Source: Croceivirga sp. (GTDB lineage Bacteria > Bacteroidota > Bacteroidia > Flavobacteriales > Flavobacteriaceae). From it: DNA of 64,000 bases. Location of the stretch: contig JANQKR010000043.1 in assembly GCA_028281025.1 (NCBI GenBank), positions 1 to 64,000 of the forward strand. The letters are read 5' to 3'. Made by a program: the position numbers and the translations under genes. Shown here piece after piece: positions 25,566 through 39,012 of this stretch; position 1 is the first letter of the stretch, and each line of letters opens with the position of its first letter. The notes under the pieces were generated by a model that had not been told where the DNA came from, did no database searches, and saw only the letters and a program-made list of their open reading frames with translations.

Positions 25566-26327
25566 TTAAAAATTCACAGTGGCCCCACCATCTACCGGCA
25601 GTACAACTCCCGAAATGTATCGGGCTGCATCTGAGGCCAGAAAAACGGCCGCATTGCCGATGTCCTTTGGTTCGCCAAAATGATCCATGGCAATTCTGTT
25701 CTCAATTTGTTGTTTTCGATTCAAGTCCTTTTCCACGGCTTTGTGAAACATTTCCGAAGCAATCCATCCTGGAGCAATGGCATTGGTTCTTATACCGTGT
25801 TTTGCATATTCGGTGGTCAGGGAATTCACCAAACCTGTCAGTGCGGTCTTCGAAGCACTGTAGGCTATTACCCTGTCAAGACCGAACAGGGCGGCCATTG
25901 AACTTATCATGAGTATGACCCCTTGTTGGCGTGGTTTCATGTATTTGATGCACTCACGGGTAATTGAGAACACACTCATTAGGTTGGTCTGCAGAATACG
26001 CTCAAAAGCAGCGTCGGTGGTATCTTCGGCCCACGCCTTGTGGTGGATGCCCGCATTGTTCACCAAAACATCCAGTGGCCCCATGCTATTTTCAATGTAC
26101 TGGATAAGTCCTGGGAGCGTTTCCAATTCACTGATATCATTCACGACATATTGAGAATGGTTACCGAGAGTCGCCGTGGCGGATTTCAATACTTCTTCAC
26201 GCCTGCCGGTAATGACCACTTTTGCTCCAGCCCTTACAAAAGCCTCGGCGATACCAAAACCGATACCTGTTCCCCCACCAGTGATGAGTGCATGTTTGTT
26301 TTGTAATGAAAATGCTTTTTCTTCCAT
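25566..26327 (-). CDS. SDR-family NAD(P)-dependent oxidoreductase
   Basis: The 253-residue protein has the cofactor motif TGGGTGIGFG (15-24), NNAG (about 91-94), catalytic Ser (MISSMA), Y-x3-K (YSASK) and a C-terminal SGVVLPVDGGATV. Basic residues in TGRREE suggest NADP(H) binding. Relatives include KduD-type and gluconate 5-dehydrogenases. It ends the gene row next to an enolase-family dehydratase with a two-base gap, so it probably reduces or oxidises a keto-sugar acid. The specific substrate is unknown. Confidence 0.9.
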   Translation of the reverse strand: MEEKAFSLQNKHALITGGGTGIGFGIAEAFVRAGAKVVITGRREEVLKSATATLGNHSQYVVNDISELETLPGLIQYIENSMGPLDVLVNNAGIHHKAWAEDTTDAAFERILQTNLMSVFSITRECIKYMKPRQQGVILMISSMAALFGLDRVIAYSASKTALTGLVNSLTTEYAKHGIRTNAIAPGWIASEMFHKAVEKDLNRKQQIENRIAMDHFGEPKDIGNAAVFLASDAARYISGVVLPVDGGATVNF

Positions 26328-26329
26328 AG

Positions 26330-27409
26330 TTATTTAATTTCTGTCAGGTGTTCATCCAAAAAATTGAAACCCCAACCAGGTCGGTCATGGGGCGTGGCAT
26401 ACCCATTCTTTACCGTCATGGGATTGTCAATCAAGGGGTCGATCCAATCAAAGGACTCTGCACCTACACCATTGGAAATTGTGCAGAGCAGGGGTACGTC
26501 ATAGTCTTTGTAATAATGAGGCAATACCGGCAAATGAAAACTTTTGGCCAATGCAGCACTTTCCCTCCAGGCCTCTACGCCACCTATTCGGAGTATGTCA
26601 GGTTGCCAAATATCCAGGGCATTATGTGCGGCCAGTATTTTTAAGGGCATGGTGCCAAATTCACGTTCGCCCATGGCCAAAGCGACCCCCGTTTTTTTGA
26701 GCGATTCATAGGCCTGAAAGTCTTGGTGGTCCACGGGCTCTTCAAACCATTGTATGTTAAGCTCCCTGGCCGCCATTGCCAACTTCATTGCCGATGGCAA
26801 ATCCATACCTTGGTTGGCATCCATCATAATATCCACATCGTCACCTACGGCTTCCCTAACGTTTTTCAAGCGTTCGATGTCCGTGCTGATTTTTTGTGAC
26901 CCCACCTTGATTTTGACCGCTTTAAACCCCCTTTGCGCGTAATCGGTCACTTCTTGCAACAGCTCATCCATCGTATACGAAAGCCAGCCTCCACTGCCAT
27001 AAATCGGCACTTTATTTTGGTGCACCCCCAAAATTTTGTGTACCGGAAGGCCCAAGCATTTGCCCCATGCATCCCACATGGCAATATTAACGGCGGCCTG
27101 GCCCCATCGTAACAGGCCTTGATTGCCAAAGTATTCGAAGAGGCGATTCAATTTTTTATGGATTACGCCCATTTCATTGGCCGTATGGCCGATAACCGCA
27201 TCTTTGACATCTCTCAATGCGCCGATGATGGCATTGCGCGAATACTGAAAGGCCAAAAGGTATGACTCTCCGACAACCCCGTTGTCAAGCTGTATCCGCA
27301 TGACCAAGAAAGATATTTCGGTCAACGTATGCGTAGCGTCTGAAATGGGCTTCTTCAAATCAGTGCTCGTTTGATAAAAAGTGATATTCCTAATGCAGTG
27401 TTCTTTCAA
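26330..27409 (-). CDS. Enolase-superfamily (mandelate racemase group) sugar-acid dehydratase-like enzyme
   Basis: The 359-residue protein carries K166-x-K168 (KIKVG), metal ligands D197 (MMDAN), E223 (WFEEP) and E249 (GERE), and a catalytic His at about 298 (LPHYY), the arrangement used by acid-sugar dehydratases and racemases. No signal peptide is present, so it works in the cytoplasm on an imported substrate. The neighbouring SDR and TRAP genes support aldonate or uronate breakdown. Galactonate, rhamnonate, fuconate or a 3,6-anhydro sugar acid are all possible. Confidence 0.9.
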   Translation of the reverse strand: MKEHCIRNITFYQTSTDLKKPISDATHTLTEISFLVMRIQLDNGVVGESYLLAFQYSRNAIIGALRDVKDAVIGHTANEMGVIHKKLNRLFEYFGNQGLLRWGQAAVNIAMWDAWGKCLGLPVHKILGVHQNKVPIYGSGGWLSYTMDELLQEVTDYAQRGFKAVKIKVGSQKISTDIERLKNVREAVGDDVDIMMDANQGMDLPSAMKLAMAARELNIQWFEEPVDHQDFQAYESLKKTGVALAMGEREFGTMPLKILAAHNALDIWQPDILRIGGVEAWRESAALAKSFHLPVLPHYYKDYDVPLLCTISNGVGAESFDWIDPLIDNPMTVKNGYATPHDRPGWGFNFLDEHLTEIK

Positions 27410-27456
27410 TTTCGTTGTCGTTAATACTTATATTTCGCAATACGTCTTGGGATGTT

Positions 27457-29034
27457 TCACTCATTGGCCCACCCCGGTCTGGTGGCTCTTTTTTCGATTT
27501 CTTGAATCGTTGCCCTCATTTCTTTTGCCCTTTCGGGATATTTTTCGGCCAGGTTATGCTGTTCTTGGGGGTCGTTGGTCAGATTGTACAGTTGTGCTTC
27601 GGTGCTTACCCCATGTTCAATGGCCTTGACATCTTTTACCCATACGGGATAATTTTCCGCATTGGGCACTTCTCGAATGTACTTCCACTGGCCATCCCGT
27701 AAGGCCAATGTGGCCACTGATTCTTCCAACATAGTGCTACGCCCTGTATCGCTTTTTCCCAACCAAGCCTTTGAAAAATCAAAGCTGTCGGGCGCATCTT
27801 CGACACCAATTTTTCCATCCACTATGGAAGCAATGCTGGCATAGAGGTCCACTTGGCTCAACAGGGCATCGCTGACCTTGGCCTTGACTTTTTCCGGCCA
27901 ATGAACGATGGTCGGCACACGGGTTCCGGCCTCAAAAGCACTGTATTTGCCCCCACGAAAAGGCCCTCCGGATTGGTGTTGGCCCAGCAACTCTACCGAT
28001 CGGTCTGCATACCCATCATCGAGCACCGGGCCGTTATCACTGGTGAAGATTACCAAAGTGTTGCTACTTAACTTAAAGGTATCCAGCGATTTCATTATCT
28101 GTTTCACACACCAATCCATTTGTACTATGGCATCACCCCTTGGCCCCATTTTGCTCTGGCCCACAAATCGCTCATGTGGAATTCTGGGCACGTGTATATC
28201 GTGAAAGGAAAAAAACAGAAAAAAAGGATTGTCTTTGTTTCCGGCAATAAAGCTTTCTGCTTTTTCGGTCAGGATGTCGGCAAAATCCTCATCTTTCCAC
28301 CGTGCTGAATGCCCGCCTGTCATATATCCGATACGGCTTACCCCATTGATAATGGTTTCACTGTGCTGGGGGTCTGCCAGCTGTTTCAAGAGTTCAGGGT
28401 TCGAGGTGCCCGTGGGGCCATCCCCAATGGGTCTGTCATAGCTTACCTGAATGGGGTCATCTTTCGATAGGCTTACCACGTGGTAATTTTCAACAAAAAC
28501 ACAGGGTACCCTATCACCCGTAGCGGGAATGATGAAGGAATAATCAAAACCTACTTCCAAGGGGCCTGGTTTAATGGCCTCGTTCCAATCCAATTCTCCG
28601 TTGCCAAGCCCCAGATGCCATTTGCCGACCACAGCCGTTTTGTAGCCTGCTTCTTTCAGCATGGCAGGCAAGGTGCCCTTATCCGGGTCTATGAGCAAAG
28701 GGGCGTTGCCAGGCAACACCTCGGCATTGTTCCTGAAGGCATAACTGCCCGTAAGCAATGAATATCGTGATGGCGTACAGGTGGCCGCCGTACAATGGGC
28801 ATCGGTGAATTTGATGCCATGTTGTGCCAAACTGTCCAATGCCGGGGTGTTGACCCCTATGGCACCATAGCTTCCCAAATCTCCATAGCCTAAATCATCG
28901 GCATAGATGATGATGATGTTGGGTTTTTCTGCCACATGCCCATTGTTGATCTCAGCACACGAAAAAAACAATAATGAAGCAAGGGGCATGAAGTAGTATG
29001 AAATAGAACAGGTTGATATTTTATGTATGCTCAT
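27457..29034 (-). CDS. S1 family sulfatase, lipoprotein
   Basis: The 525-residue protein has an N-terminal signal with lipobox LLFFSC, the metal pair D46/D47 (YADDLGYGDLG) and the formylglycine motif CTPSR with Cys about 86, then YSLLTG. TSDNGPVLDDG is the second metal motif. The opening resembles arylsulfatase A-type members of the family, unlike the 22503 and 39740 sulfatases, so substrate specificity probably differs. It ends 48 bases before the dehydratase gene. Confidence 0.94.
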   Translation of the reverse strand: MSIHKISTCSISYYFMPLASLLFFSCAEINNGHVAEKPNIIIIYADDLGYGDLGSYGAIGVNTPALDSLAQHGIKFTDAHCTAATCTPSRYSLLTGSYAFRNNAEVLPGNAPLLIDPDKGTLPAMLKEAGYKTAVVGKWHLGLGNGELDWNEAIKPGPLEVGFDYSFIIPATGDRVPCVFVENYHVVSLSKDDPIQVSYDRPIGDGPTGTSNPELLKQLADPQHSETIINGVSRIGYMTGGHSARWKDEDFADILTEKAESFIAGNKDNPFFLFFSFHDIHVPRIPHERFVGQSKMGPRGDAIVQMDWCVKQIMKSLDTFKLSSNTLVIFTSDNGPVLDDGYADRSVELLGQHQSGGPFRGGKYSAFEAGTRVPTIVHWPEKVKAKVSDALLSQVDLYASIASIVDGKIGVEDAPDSFDFSKAWLGKSDTGRSTMLEESVATLALRDGQWKYIREVPNAENYPVWVKDVKAIEHGVSTEAQLYNLTNDPQEQHNLAEKYPERAKEMRATIQEIEKRATRPGWANE

Positions 29035-29041
29035 TGGTGCG

Positions 29042-32329
<3,288 letters not shown>

Positions 32330-32445
32330 TTAAATATTAAACTGGCACATCCTTTTGTGCCTTACGATTAAAGTATAATTCAAGCGTATTGCTGTTCCAG
32401 ACATAAAAATCTCTTATGTAGCTTATGCACTCATTCAAAAGAAAA

Positions 32446-32478
32446 GGCTGTTTGTTGTTCCTATTATGGCAAACAGCC
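32446..32478 (-). terminator. Terminator after SusD
   Basis: GGCTGTTTG (32446-32454) pairs with CAAACAGCC (32470-32478). Read on the minus strand it is followed by TTTTCTTTTG, 37 bases beyond the SusD stop. It probably limits read-through from susCD into the GH2 and sulfatase genes or marks a separate promoter for them. Confidence 0.75.
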
Positions 32479-32514
32479 CTTTTCAAACTAACTCAAACTA
32501 ACATGACTTAATCT

Positions 32515-34122
32515 TTACCACCCTGGGTTTTGTTCCATACCCGTCAAGTCGATTTCTGCTTGGGGTATGGGGAAGTACTCATCTTTATTTGGTGTCCAAG
32601 CCATTATTACTTTAGGGTTGGGGTCAAAGGCTACCACATCATTATCTATGAACATACCCATCGATTCAAAACCATTACGCTGTTCAATTAAGCCCCATCT
32701 CTTAAAATCCCAATACAACCATCCTTCCAAGGCCATTTCCCTGATGCGTTCATCGTAAATAGCATTGAGCAGCTCATCAATTGAGCTGAAAGAACTTGTG
32801 GTATATAGTGGCAATTGGTCAGAGGCCCTTGAACGTATCTGGTTCAATGCATCGATAATGAGCGGGTCGCTTATGCCACCTCCAGGATTTTGCTGCGCCC
32901 TTGCTTCCGCATAGTGCAAAATGGCATCGGCATACCTAAAGATGATGAAGTTTAATGGCGAGGCACCGGAACCATCCCTACTACCATCACCGGGTATCAC
33001 ATATTTTCTGGAATGCAGTCCGCTTCTAGAATGGGTATAGTTTTGAACAAAAGGGTAGAGGAAATCCGTACTGCCGATTCCAATAAAGCGTGCCCCTGGC
33101 CGTATGATGCTGGCATCCATTCGGGGGTCCCTGCCCTCAAAATAGTCGTAAATTTCGGTGGGAATTCGTTCATCCTCCTGCGTATAGTCTGGGGTTGGGT
33201 CAATTACCTCATATTTGTCGACCAACCAAAGGCTGGGACCTACCCATGATAATCCGCTGTTGGATGCAAACCTGCCCGAGTACATATCTTCTATGGTATT
33301 ACCGGGTTCAATATCACTATCGGCGATAGCTTGCACATCAAAGATCACCTCAGGATTGTTTTCGTTTTCTATGGTGAACACATCTGAATAATTTGGCTCT
33401 AATGAATAAATGCCCAAGTTCATAACATCTTCCGCTGCGGTCACGGCAGCGCCCCAATCTTCTTCAAAGAGTGCAAGTTTTAGCCGTAGCATATAGGCCG
33501 CTCCCTTACCAGCTCGACCAATCTCATCCGGGGTGTCCGGCAACAATGCTATGGCATCATTCAAATCGGCCTTGATGGCTGCAATGATTTCCGCTTGAGG
33601 GGTTTTGTCCGGCCCTATGTCCTCTAAAGTTGGTACGTTTTCAAAGTAGGGTACGTCTTTCCAGATCATGGTAAGGGCATATGAATATAATGCCCTGAGA
33701 AACCTTGCTTCTCCAATGGCATGGTCTTTACGGTCATCATCGGTGAACGGTATGCGTTCTACATTGGTCAAAAAATCATTAGTTCTTACGAATCCCCTGT
33801 AATGGCCACGCCATGCACGTTCAAAATCCCTCCAGGTAGCATTCTGCGTACTGGTGGATATGGCCCGAAGTCCACCATTTCGGTGCACCCCAACTTGGCA
33901 CATTAGATCAAAGGATCCCCATCTTTCCCAAGAGAATGCTGAACGGTCCTCCGGAATTCGCATGGCATCATAACAGGCCACAAGTCCCGCTTCGGCATCA
34001 GCCTCCGTTACCCAAAAATTGGTTTCGGCAACTACGTCCGTGGGCTGTTTGTCTAGTACATCTTCACATGAAACCAGACCCACAAACAATCCCAGTATCG
34101 TTATATATATTCTTGTTTTCAT
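32515..34122 (-). CDS. susD: SusD/RagB-family glycan-binding lipoprotein
   Basis: The start at 34122 is chosen because it gives a lipoprotein signal (ITILGLFVGLVSC) and lies 20 bases after the SusC stop. The 535-residue mature form has SusD features: DVLDKQPTD near the start, TPR-like helices (LRALYSYALTMIWKDVPYF), RADAILHYAEARAQ-like text (FRYADAILHYAEARAQ) and IRSRAS with IYDERIREMALEGWLYWDFKRWG. It caps the SusC barrel on the cell surface and binds the glycan. Confidence 0.95.
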   Translation of the reverse strand: MKTRIYITILGLFVGLVSCEDVLDKQPTDVVAETNFWVTEADAEAGLVACYDAMRIPEDRSAFSWERWGSFDLMCQVGVHRNGGLRAISTSTQNATWRDFERAWRGHYRGFVRTNDFLTNVERIPFTDDDRKDHAIGEARFLRALYSYALTMIWKDVPYFENVPTLEDIGPDKTPQAEIIAAIKADLNDAIALLPDTPDEIGRAGKGAAYMLRLKLALFEEDWGAAVTAAEDVMNLGIYSLEPNYSDVFTIENENNPEVIFDVQAIADSDIEPGNTIEDMYSGRFASNSGLSWVGPSLWLVDKYEVIDPTPDYTQEDERIPTEIYDYFEGRDPRMDASIIRPGARFIGIGSTDFLYPFVQNYTHSRSGLHSRKYVIPGDGSRDGSGASPLNFIIFRYADAILHYAEARAQQNPGGGISDPLIIDALNQIRSRASDQLPLYTTSSFSSIDELLNAIYDERIREMALEGWLYWDFKRWGLIEQRNGFESMGMFIDNDVVAFDPNPKVIMAWTPNKDEYFPIPQAEIDLTGMEQNPGW

Positions 34123-34141
34123 TTTCTTTCTATTTACTGGT

Positions 34142-37100
34142 TTAAAAAGTAACATTAATGCCAAGAACGGCAGTACGCACATTTGGAATCCTCACATCAA
34201 ACTGACCGAAGCTACGTTCAGAATCCCAGCCCCATTTATCCTGAAACTTTGAAAAGGTGATTAGGTTGTCAACGCTGATGTATAAACGAAGCCTATCCAA
34301 TTTAATGGCATCAAGTGCTTCATTGCTAAAATTGTACCCGAAGGTCATGTTCTTTACTCTAAGGAACGAGTTGTCTTCAACAAAGTAAGATGATGGTAAA
34401 ACATTTTGGTCATACGCTCCTGATGATACAATTCGCGGCAAAGTGGTGCTTGGGTTTTCGGGTGTCCACCGATTTTCCCAAATGGAATGTATCTGTCCCC
34501 TGTCATCTTTATCGTTGGGCCAGAAAGCGGCCGAAACGCCTGTCCAAGTATCTACATCGAATACCCCTTGAAGCACAAATGATAGGTCAAAATTCTTGTA
34601 ATCGAATCCTAGATTGGCACCGAATAAATATTTTGGTATTTGGTTTCCGATGACCGTTCTATCGGCCTCGTCAATCACTCCATCCGGTTGACCTGTAAGG
34701 TTTCCCTCTTCATCCCTACCGTTGATATCGGCAAATTTCAAATCACCCGGTGAAGGAGTATTCGCATAGGTCGGTGCGCTGGCTATTTCTTCCTCGGTCT
34801 GAAAAATGCCAATATTCTGAAATCCGTAAAAGGCATTGATGGGCTGCCCTTCCTGCAAAACGAAGGAAACCGTATTCTCCACATTAAAGAATGGCAGGTC
34901 GCTCAAATACTCGGTCAGCTCGTTTTCCTGTACTGTAATGTTGAACCCAACATTGTAGCCAAACCCACCTATTCTATTTCTGTGCATGAGGTTGAGTTCA
35001 AAGCCATCGTTCACCACAACGGCCAAGTTTTCAAAAGGTGCGGTTTTGCCCCCAAGATAATCGGGAATCTCTTGCCGTACCAGAATGCCATCAGTCTCCC
35101 TATTGAAGTATTCCGCATTCAATATCAGCTTTCCTTTGAATGCGCTCAAATCCATACCAATATTCCAGGTGGTGGTTTCCTCCCACTGAATATCGTTGTT
35201 TGCCAATGCGTTCTGGGCGATACCTGTAACAACATTTCCACCGAAACTATAGCTTTCGTTCACCGAATAGACCGCTTGGTAAGGATAGGCGTTTATCTGT
35301 TGGTTACCCAAAACGCCCCATGAGCCCCTGAACTTCAAATTGTCTATAAATGTCTTGTCTTTCATGAAGGGTTCTTCGGAAACACGCCAACCAGCGGAAA
35401 AGGAAGGAAAAGTACCGTACTTATTTCCATCACTGAAACGTGACGAGCCATCGACTCTAACATTAGCTTCCAACAGGTATCTTTCCTTGAAATTGTAGTT
35501 GAAGCGCCCGAAGTAAGAGAGCAACGCCCATTCGGTCAAGTCGCCCGATGCCCCGGGATTTTCTTGCCCCGCACTAACAGCAGTGGTGGTGTTACTGGGA
35601 AACTCCAATCGCGAAGCTTCTGAGGTCTCACGCCAAAAATCATCCAATTGGTTACCTGCCATAAGGGTGAACTGGTGTGCATCACCGAAGGTTTTGTCAT
35701 AGGTCAGTGTAAAGTATTGTGTATACAACAAGGAAGTGTTATGGCTTGCGAATGCCGATTCTCCCCTATCGTTGGGTGATCCTATTTCATCATTGAAATT
35801 CCATAGCGTACCGGTGGGAATCAATCCTATGAACTGGTCTTGTTGTATGTTCTCATAGTTGATGGCAGCCCTAGCATCAAACCTTAGATCGTCAAAAATG
35901 TTCCAAGCCGCATATAACTGACCCTGTACCCGTTGCCGGGTAACATTGTCCTGGGTGACAGAAGCCAAGGCGTTCCAGTTTGTAACAGTACCGGCACCAT
36001 CTACCTGTGCTCCGCCCCAACGTCCATCGGGTGCTTGGTCAAAAGGGATGATGGGTGCCTCTTGCATACCCATGTGCAAAAACTCCCTTTGTGCACTGTT
36101 TAGGCTTGGACCGCCATCAACAATGGGGGTAATATCTGACCATGCGCCAAAGAAGTTGACCCCAAAAGTGAGCTTGTCGCTCAGGTCATTTTCTTGGTTG
36201 ATCCTGATGCTGTACCGCTTGAATTCGTTATTTAGGCCGATACCATCTTGATCAAGGTAGTTCAACGAGGTACGCAACCTACTATTTTCGCTACCACTGT
36301 TAACTGTAAAGGTATGTGACGTCATGAGCGCGGCTCCCCCGACCAATTCGTCGAACCAATCAGTGGCCGGGTAACGATAGGGGTCCGTGCCCAAACCTTG
36401 ACGGTAATCTTCAATGGCAGATTCGCTAAAAATCACTGATTGCCCTCCATTTATCAACCCTTCATTCTTGAGTTCCATCCATTGAATGGGATCGGTAATG
36501 AGGTCAGGTCGTGTCCCCACCTGTTGAAATCCTGTAAAGGATTCGTATTGTATCTGTAATCCATCTTTGGCCCTTTTGGTGGTCACCAAAATAACACCGT
36601 TGGCTGCCCTTGAACCATAGATGGCCGCTGCCGATGCATCTTTCAATACGGAAATGCTCTCGATATCGACGGGATTGATATCGCTGATGGATGCGGGGGT
36701 GCCGTCGACCAAGATTAAGGGGTTTGAGTTGTTCAATGTACCTAGGCCCCTTATTCTGATGACGGGATCGTCACCTCCAGCGGTACCCCCGGAAGCTTGG
36801 TTTACCTGCAATCCAGCCGCCAAACCTGACAACAGGTCTGACGTATTTGATACGGGACGTTCTTGTATCAACTCATTTGATATTGTACTGACCGCCCCGG
36901 TAAGGTTGGCCTTCTTTTGCTCGGCATACCCCAATATGACAACTTCATCCAATGAGGCTACATCCGGTCTCAGTTGAACGTTTAAGGTGGTTTGATCGCC
37001 CACGGTCACTTCAGTGGAAGTGAAACCCACATACGAAACTACCAACACAGGCTCGTCGCTCACCGTGGTTATGCTGAAGTTACCATCAAAATCGGCCACC

Positions 37101-37609
37101 GTACCGTTGTTGGTACCTTTTTCAAGGACCGTTGCTCCCGGTAAGGGAACGCCTTCGGTATCGGTTATCGTACCCGAAATGGTCTGTTGCACCATTTCCG
37201 GTTCTTCTTCAGGAACTTTTTTTGTGGAAACCGGGGTAACGTTTTTCACCCTTTCCTTTTTTAGGATGATTTGTTTTTTGAATATTTCATAAGTAACGGC
37301 GGTACCTGAGAACATTTTCTCCAGTATTTTTGATACACGTTCCCGTTTTTCATTGATATTCACACGTCGTTTGACATCTATTCGTTTTGTGTCAACGAAG
37401 AATTTGAATTCGGTCTTTGATTCTATTTCCGTGAGCACATCTTCAACGGTGGCCCCGGTCATGTTCAAGGTGATCCTTGTGTTCTGTGAATACGTGGTGT
37501 TCGCATTCAACTGTATCAAAACCGCCAGAAGTAAAAAGGTCGTCAGTTTCATTTTTAAATCGAACTTTGTCGAAATTGAAATGCGCCAAAGCTTGTTTGG
37601 TTTTTTCAT
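34142..37609 (-). CDS. susC: SusC/RagA-family TonB-dependent glycan transporter with STN domain
   Basis: The 1155-residue protein has a signal sequence, an N-terminal secretin/TonB short N-terminal (STN) domain (about 45-110) that talks to the FecR protein, a carboxypeptidase-regulatory-like domain (about 145-225), the plug (GAVSTISNELI, DGTPASISDINPVDIESISVLKDASAAAIYGSRAANGVI pattern) and a 22-strand barrel ending in aromatic F. It imports oligosaccharides across the outer membrane with TonB energy. The STN domain with FecR and an ECF sigma factor indicates trans-envelope control. Confidence 0.96.
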   Translation of the reverse strand: MKKPNKLWRISISTKFDLKMKLTTFLLLAVLIQLNANTTYSQNTRITLNMTGATVEDVLTEIESKTEFKFFVDTKRIDVKRRVNINEKRERVSKILEKMFSGTAVTYEIFKKQIILKKERVKNVTPVSTKKVPEEEPEMVQQTISGTITDTEGVPLPGATVLEKGTNNGTVADFDGNFSITTVSDEPVLVVSYVGFTSTEVTVGDQTTLNVQLRPDVASLDEVVILGYAEQKKANLTGAVSTISNELIQERPVSNTSDLLSGLAAGLQVNQASGGTAGGDDPVIRIRGLGTLNNSNPLILVDGTPASISDINPVDIESISVLKDASAAAIYGSRAANGVILVTTKRAKDGLQIQYESFTGFQQVGTRPDLITDPIQWMELKNEGLINGGQSVIFSESAIEDYRQGLGTDPYRYPATDWFDELVGGAALMTSHTFTVNSGSENSRLRTSLNYLDQDGIGLNNEFKRYSIRINQENDLSDKLTFGVNFFGAWSDITPIVDGGPSLNSAQREFLHMGMQEAPIIPFDQAPDGRWGGAQVDGAGTVTNWNALASVTQDNVTRQRVQGQLYAAWNIFDDLRFDARAAINYENIQQDQFIGLIPTGTLWNFNDEIGSPNDRGESAFASHNTSLLYTQYFTLTYDKTFGDAHQFTLMAGNQLDDFWRETSEASRLEFPSNTTTAVSAGQENPGASGDLTEWALLSYFGRFNYNFKERYLLEANVRVDGSSRFSDGNKYGTFPSFSAGWRVSEEPFMKDKTFIDNLKFRGSWGVLGNQQINAYPYQAVYSVNESYSFGGNVVTGIAQNALANNDIQWEETTTWNIGMDLSAFKGKLILNAEYFNRETDGILVRQEIPDYLGGKTAPFENLAVVVNDGFELNLMHRNRIGGFGYNVGFNITVQENELTEYLSDLPFFNVENTVSFVLQEGQPINAFYGFQNIGIFQTEEEIASAPTYANTPSPGDLKFADINGRDEEGNLTGQPDGVIDEADRTVIGNQIPKYLFGANLGFDYKNFDLSFVLQGVFDVDTWTGVSAAFWPNDKDDRGQIHSIWENRWTPENPSTTLPRIVSSGAYDQNVLPSSYFVEDNSFLRVKNMTFGYNFSNEALDAIKLDRLRLYISVDNLITFSKFQDKWGWDSERSFGQFDVRIPNVRTAVLGINVTF

Positions 37610-37655
37610 AATTTTGTAAAGTTTTCAAGTGGTTAATTAATCTTAATCACACCTG

Positions 37656-37682
37656 ACGGGAGGTGTTGCGAGCACTTCCCGT
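37656..37682. repeat. Hairpin in the fecR-susC gap
   Basis: ACGGGAGGTG (37656-37665) pairs with CACTTCCCGT (37673-37682) with one G-U pair and a seven-base loop. T6 follows on the plus strand, so on the minus strand, the direction of susC, it lies in the leader. It could be a leader structure affecting susC translation or a terminator for antisense reading. Confidence 0.45.
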
Positions 37683-37729
37683 TTTTTGGTGTATTGGTTC
37701 TCAATTATCGGTCATCCATAGGCAAACTT

Positions 37730-38893
37730 TTATTGTTGATATATGATGATTTGATTGTCTTCTATTCTGTACTTGATGCCAAAGTTTCGGTCAAAAACCT
37801 CTAGCACCTCTTCTATGGTCTCAATGTCAAAAACGGCATTGAAGGTATTCTCATCCAAAAGCTTATTGTTGTTGTTGATGGTGACATTGTAGTGTCTTTC
37901 CAATTTTTTTCGAATGGTCTTGAAGGGGGTGTCCCTAAAGACAAGCCTACCATCGACCCATGCGGTGTAGAGGTTTGTATCGACTTGTTCGACCCCAAAA
38001 GTCTTTTCAGCTTTGTTCCAAGTGCCTTTTTGGGTGGGGGTCAGTTGCAGTGCATTGTCAATATTGGCTTCACTGCCTTCATAGAGTTCCACACTGCCCG
38101 ATACCAACACGGTATTTACGTGTTCGTCATCATTGTATGAAGAGACGTTGAACTCGGTGCCTAAAACCCTTACATTCACTTGTTGCGTGTTAATGATAAA
38201 TGGGTGGGCCTCATCTTCGGTAACTTTAAAATAGGCCTCGCCGTTCAGAAAGACCTCCCTGTTTTTTCCTTCCAAGAAATTGACGGGGTATCTTAGGGAA
38301 GAACCGGAATTCAAGTGCACAACGGTACCGTCTGACAGTTCAAGTTGGAATTTTTTCCCATAGGGAATGTTCAGTTCGTTGTAGATAAGCTCATTGTTAT
38401 CTTCTTTGCTTGTATATGTGATTTTATCACCGGTCTGTGTAGCAATGGCTTTCCCATTCTTATCCAGTACCTGAGCATTGCCTTCGGCATCAACAACCCT
38501 TATCTTGCCATTGCCCAATTGCAACGTAATGGCCTTATCCTCGATTTTCAATAAGGGTGGTTCGACCGGCCCACGTGTCAAAAAATAGTACGAAAGGGCA
38601 AAAAGTCCCACGAAAATGGCCGCATACCGGTAAAAGGCAACGTACTTTTTCTTCTTTTTTACGATGTTTCGGTTACGGTCTTGCCGTGTTTTGGAAAGAA
38701 ATGCTTCGTAGGCTTCTGCGGCATTTACCTTTTGGTACTTTAACGAAAGTAGGTACTCTATTTCAATTGATTTTTCAATCTGTTTTCTTGACCAGTCTTC
38801 TGAAAGGGCCTCGAAGAGCATATCCAATTCATCCGTAGTAAGTGTGCCCCTATTGTACTTTTGGATGATGATTTCTAATTTGTTGGATGTCAT
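37730..38893 (-). CDS. FecR-family anti-sigma factor
   Basis: The start at 38893 (MTSNKLEIIIQKYNRGTL) is preferred; upstream codons to 38935 are not family-like. The 387-residue protein has a cytoplasmic N-terminal region (about 1-90), one membrane helix (YAAIFVGLFALSYYFL), a FecR domain (LPYGKKFQLELSDGTVVHLNSGSSLRYP) and a C-terminal DUF4974 domain. It receives the signal from the STN domain of SusC and releases the ECF sigma factor. It is divergent from the sigma gene, with 120 bases between. Confidence 0.95.
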   Translation of the reverse strand: MTSNKLEIIIQKYNRGTLTTDELDMLFEALSEDWSRKQIEKSIEIEYLLSLKYQKVNAAEAYEAFLSKTRQDRNRNIVKKKKKYVAFYRYAAIFVGLFALSYYFLTRGPVEPPLLKIEDKAITLQLGNGKIRVVDAEGNAQVLDKNGKAIATQTGDKITYTSKEDNNELIYNELNIPYGKKFQLELSDGTVVHLNSGSSLRYPVNFLEGKNREVFLNGEAYFKVTEDEAHPFIINTQQVNVRVLGTEFNVSSYNDDEHVNTVLVSGSVELYEGSEANIDNALQLTPTQKGTWNKAEKTFGVEQVDTNLYTAWVDGRLVFRDTPFKTIRKKLERHYNVTINNNNKLLDENTFNAVFDIETIEEVLEVFDRNFGIKYRIEDNQIIIYQQ

Positions 38894-38978
38894 TTGACCT
38901 TGGGTTATATTTATATGACCCCGAAGTTTACCCAAACCCTACATTGTTTTAAACTTTTTTTAATCTTTGTTTAGATTT

Positions 38979-38995
38979 CGATATTTTCAATATCG
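38979..38995. promoter_or_regulatory. Palindrome between fecR and ECF sigma genes
   Basis: CGATATT and AATATCG flank TTC, giving a 17-base perfect palindrome 17 bases before the sigma gene's start. Position between divergent regulator genes suits an operator or promoter element, but no regulator has been matched to it. Confidence 0.45.
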
Positions 38996-39012
38996 CAAAT
39001 GAAAGGGGTAAA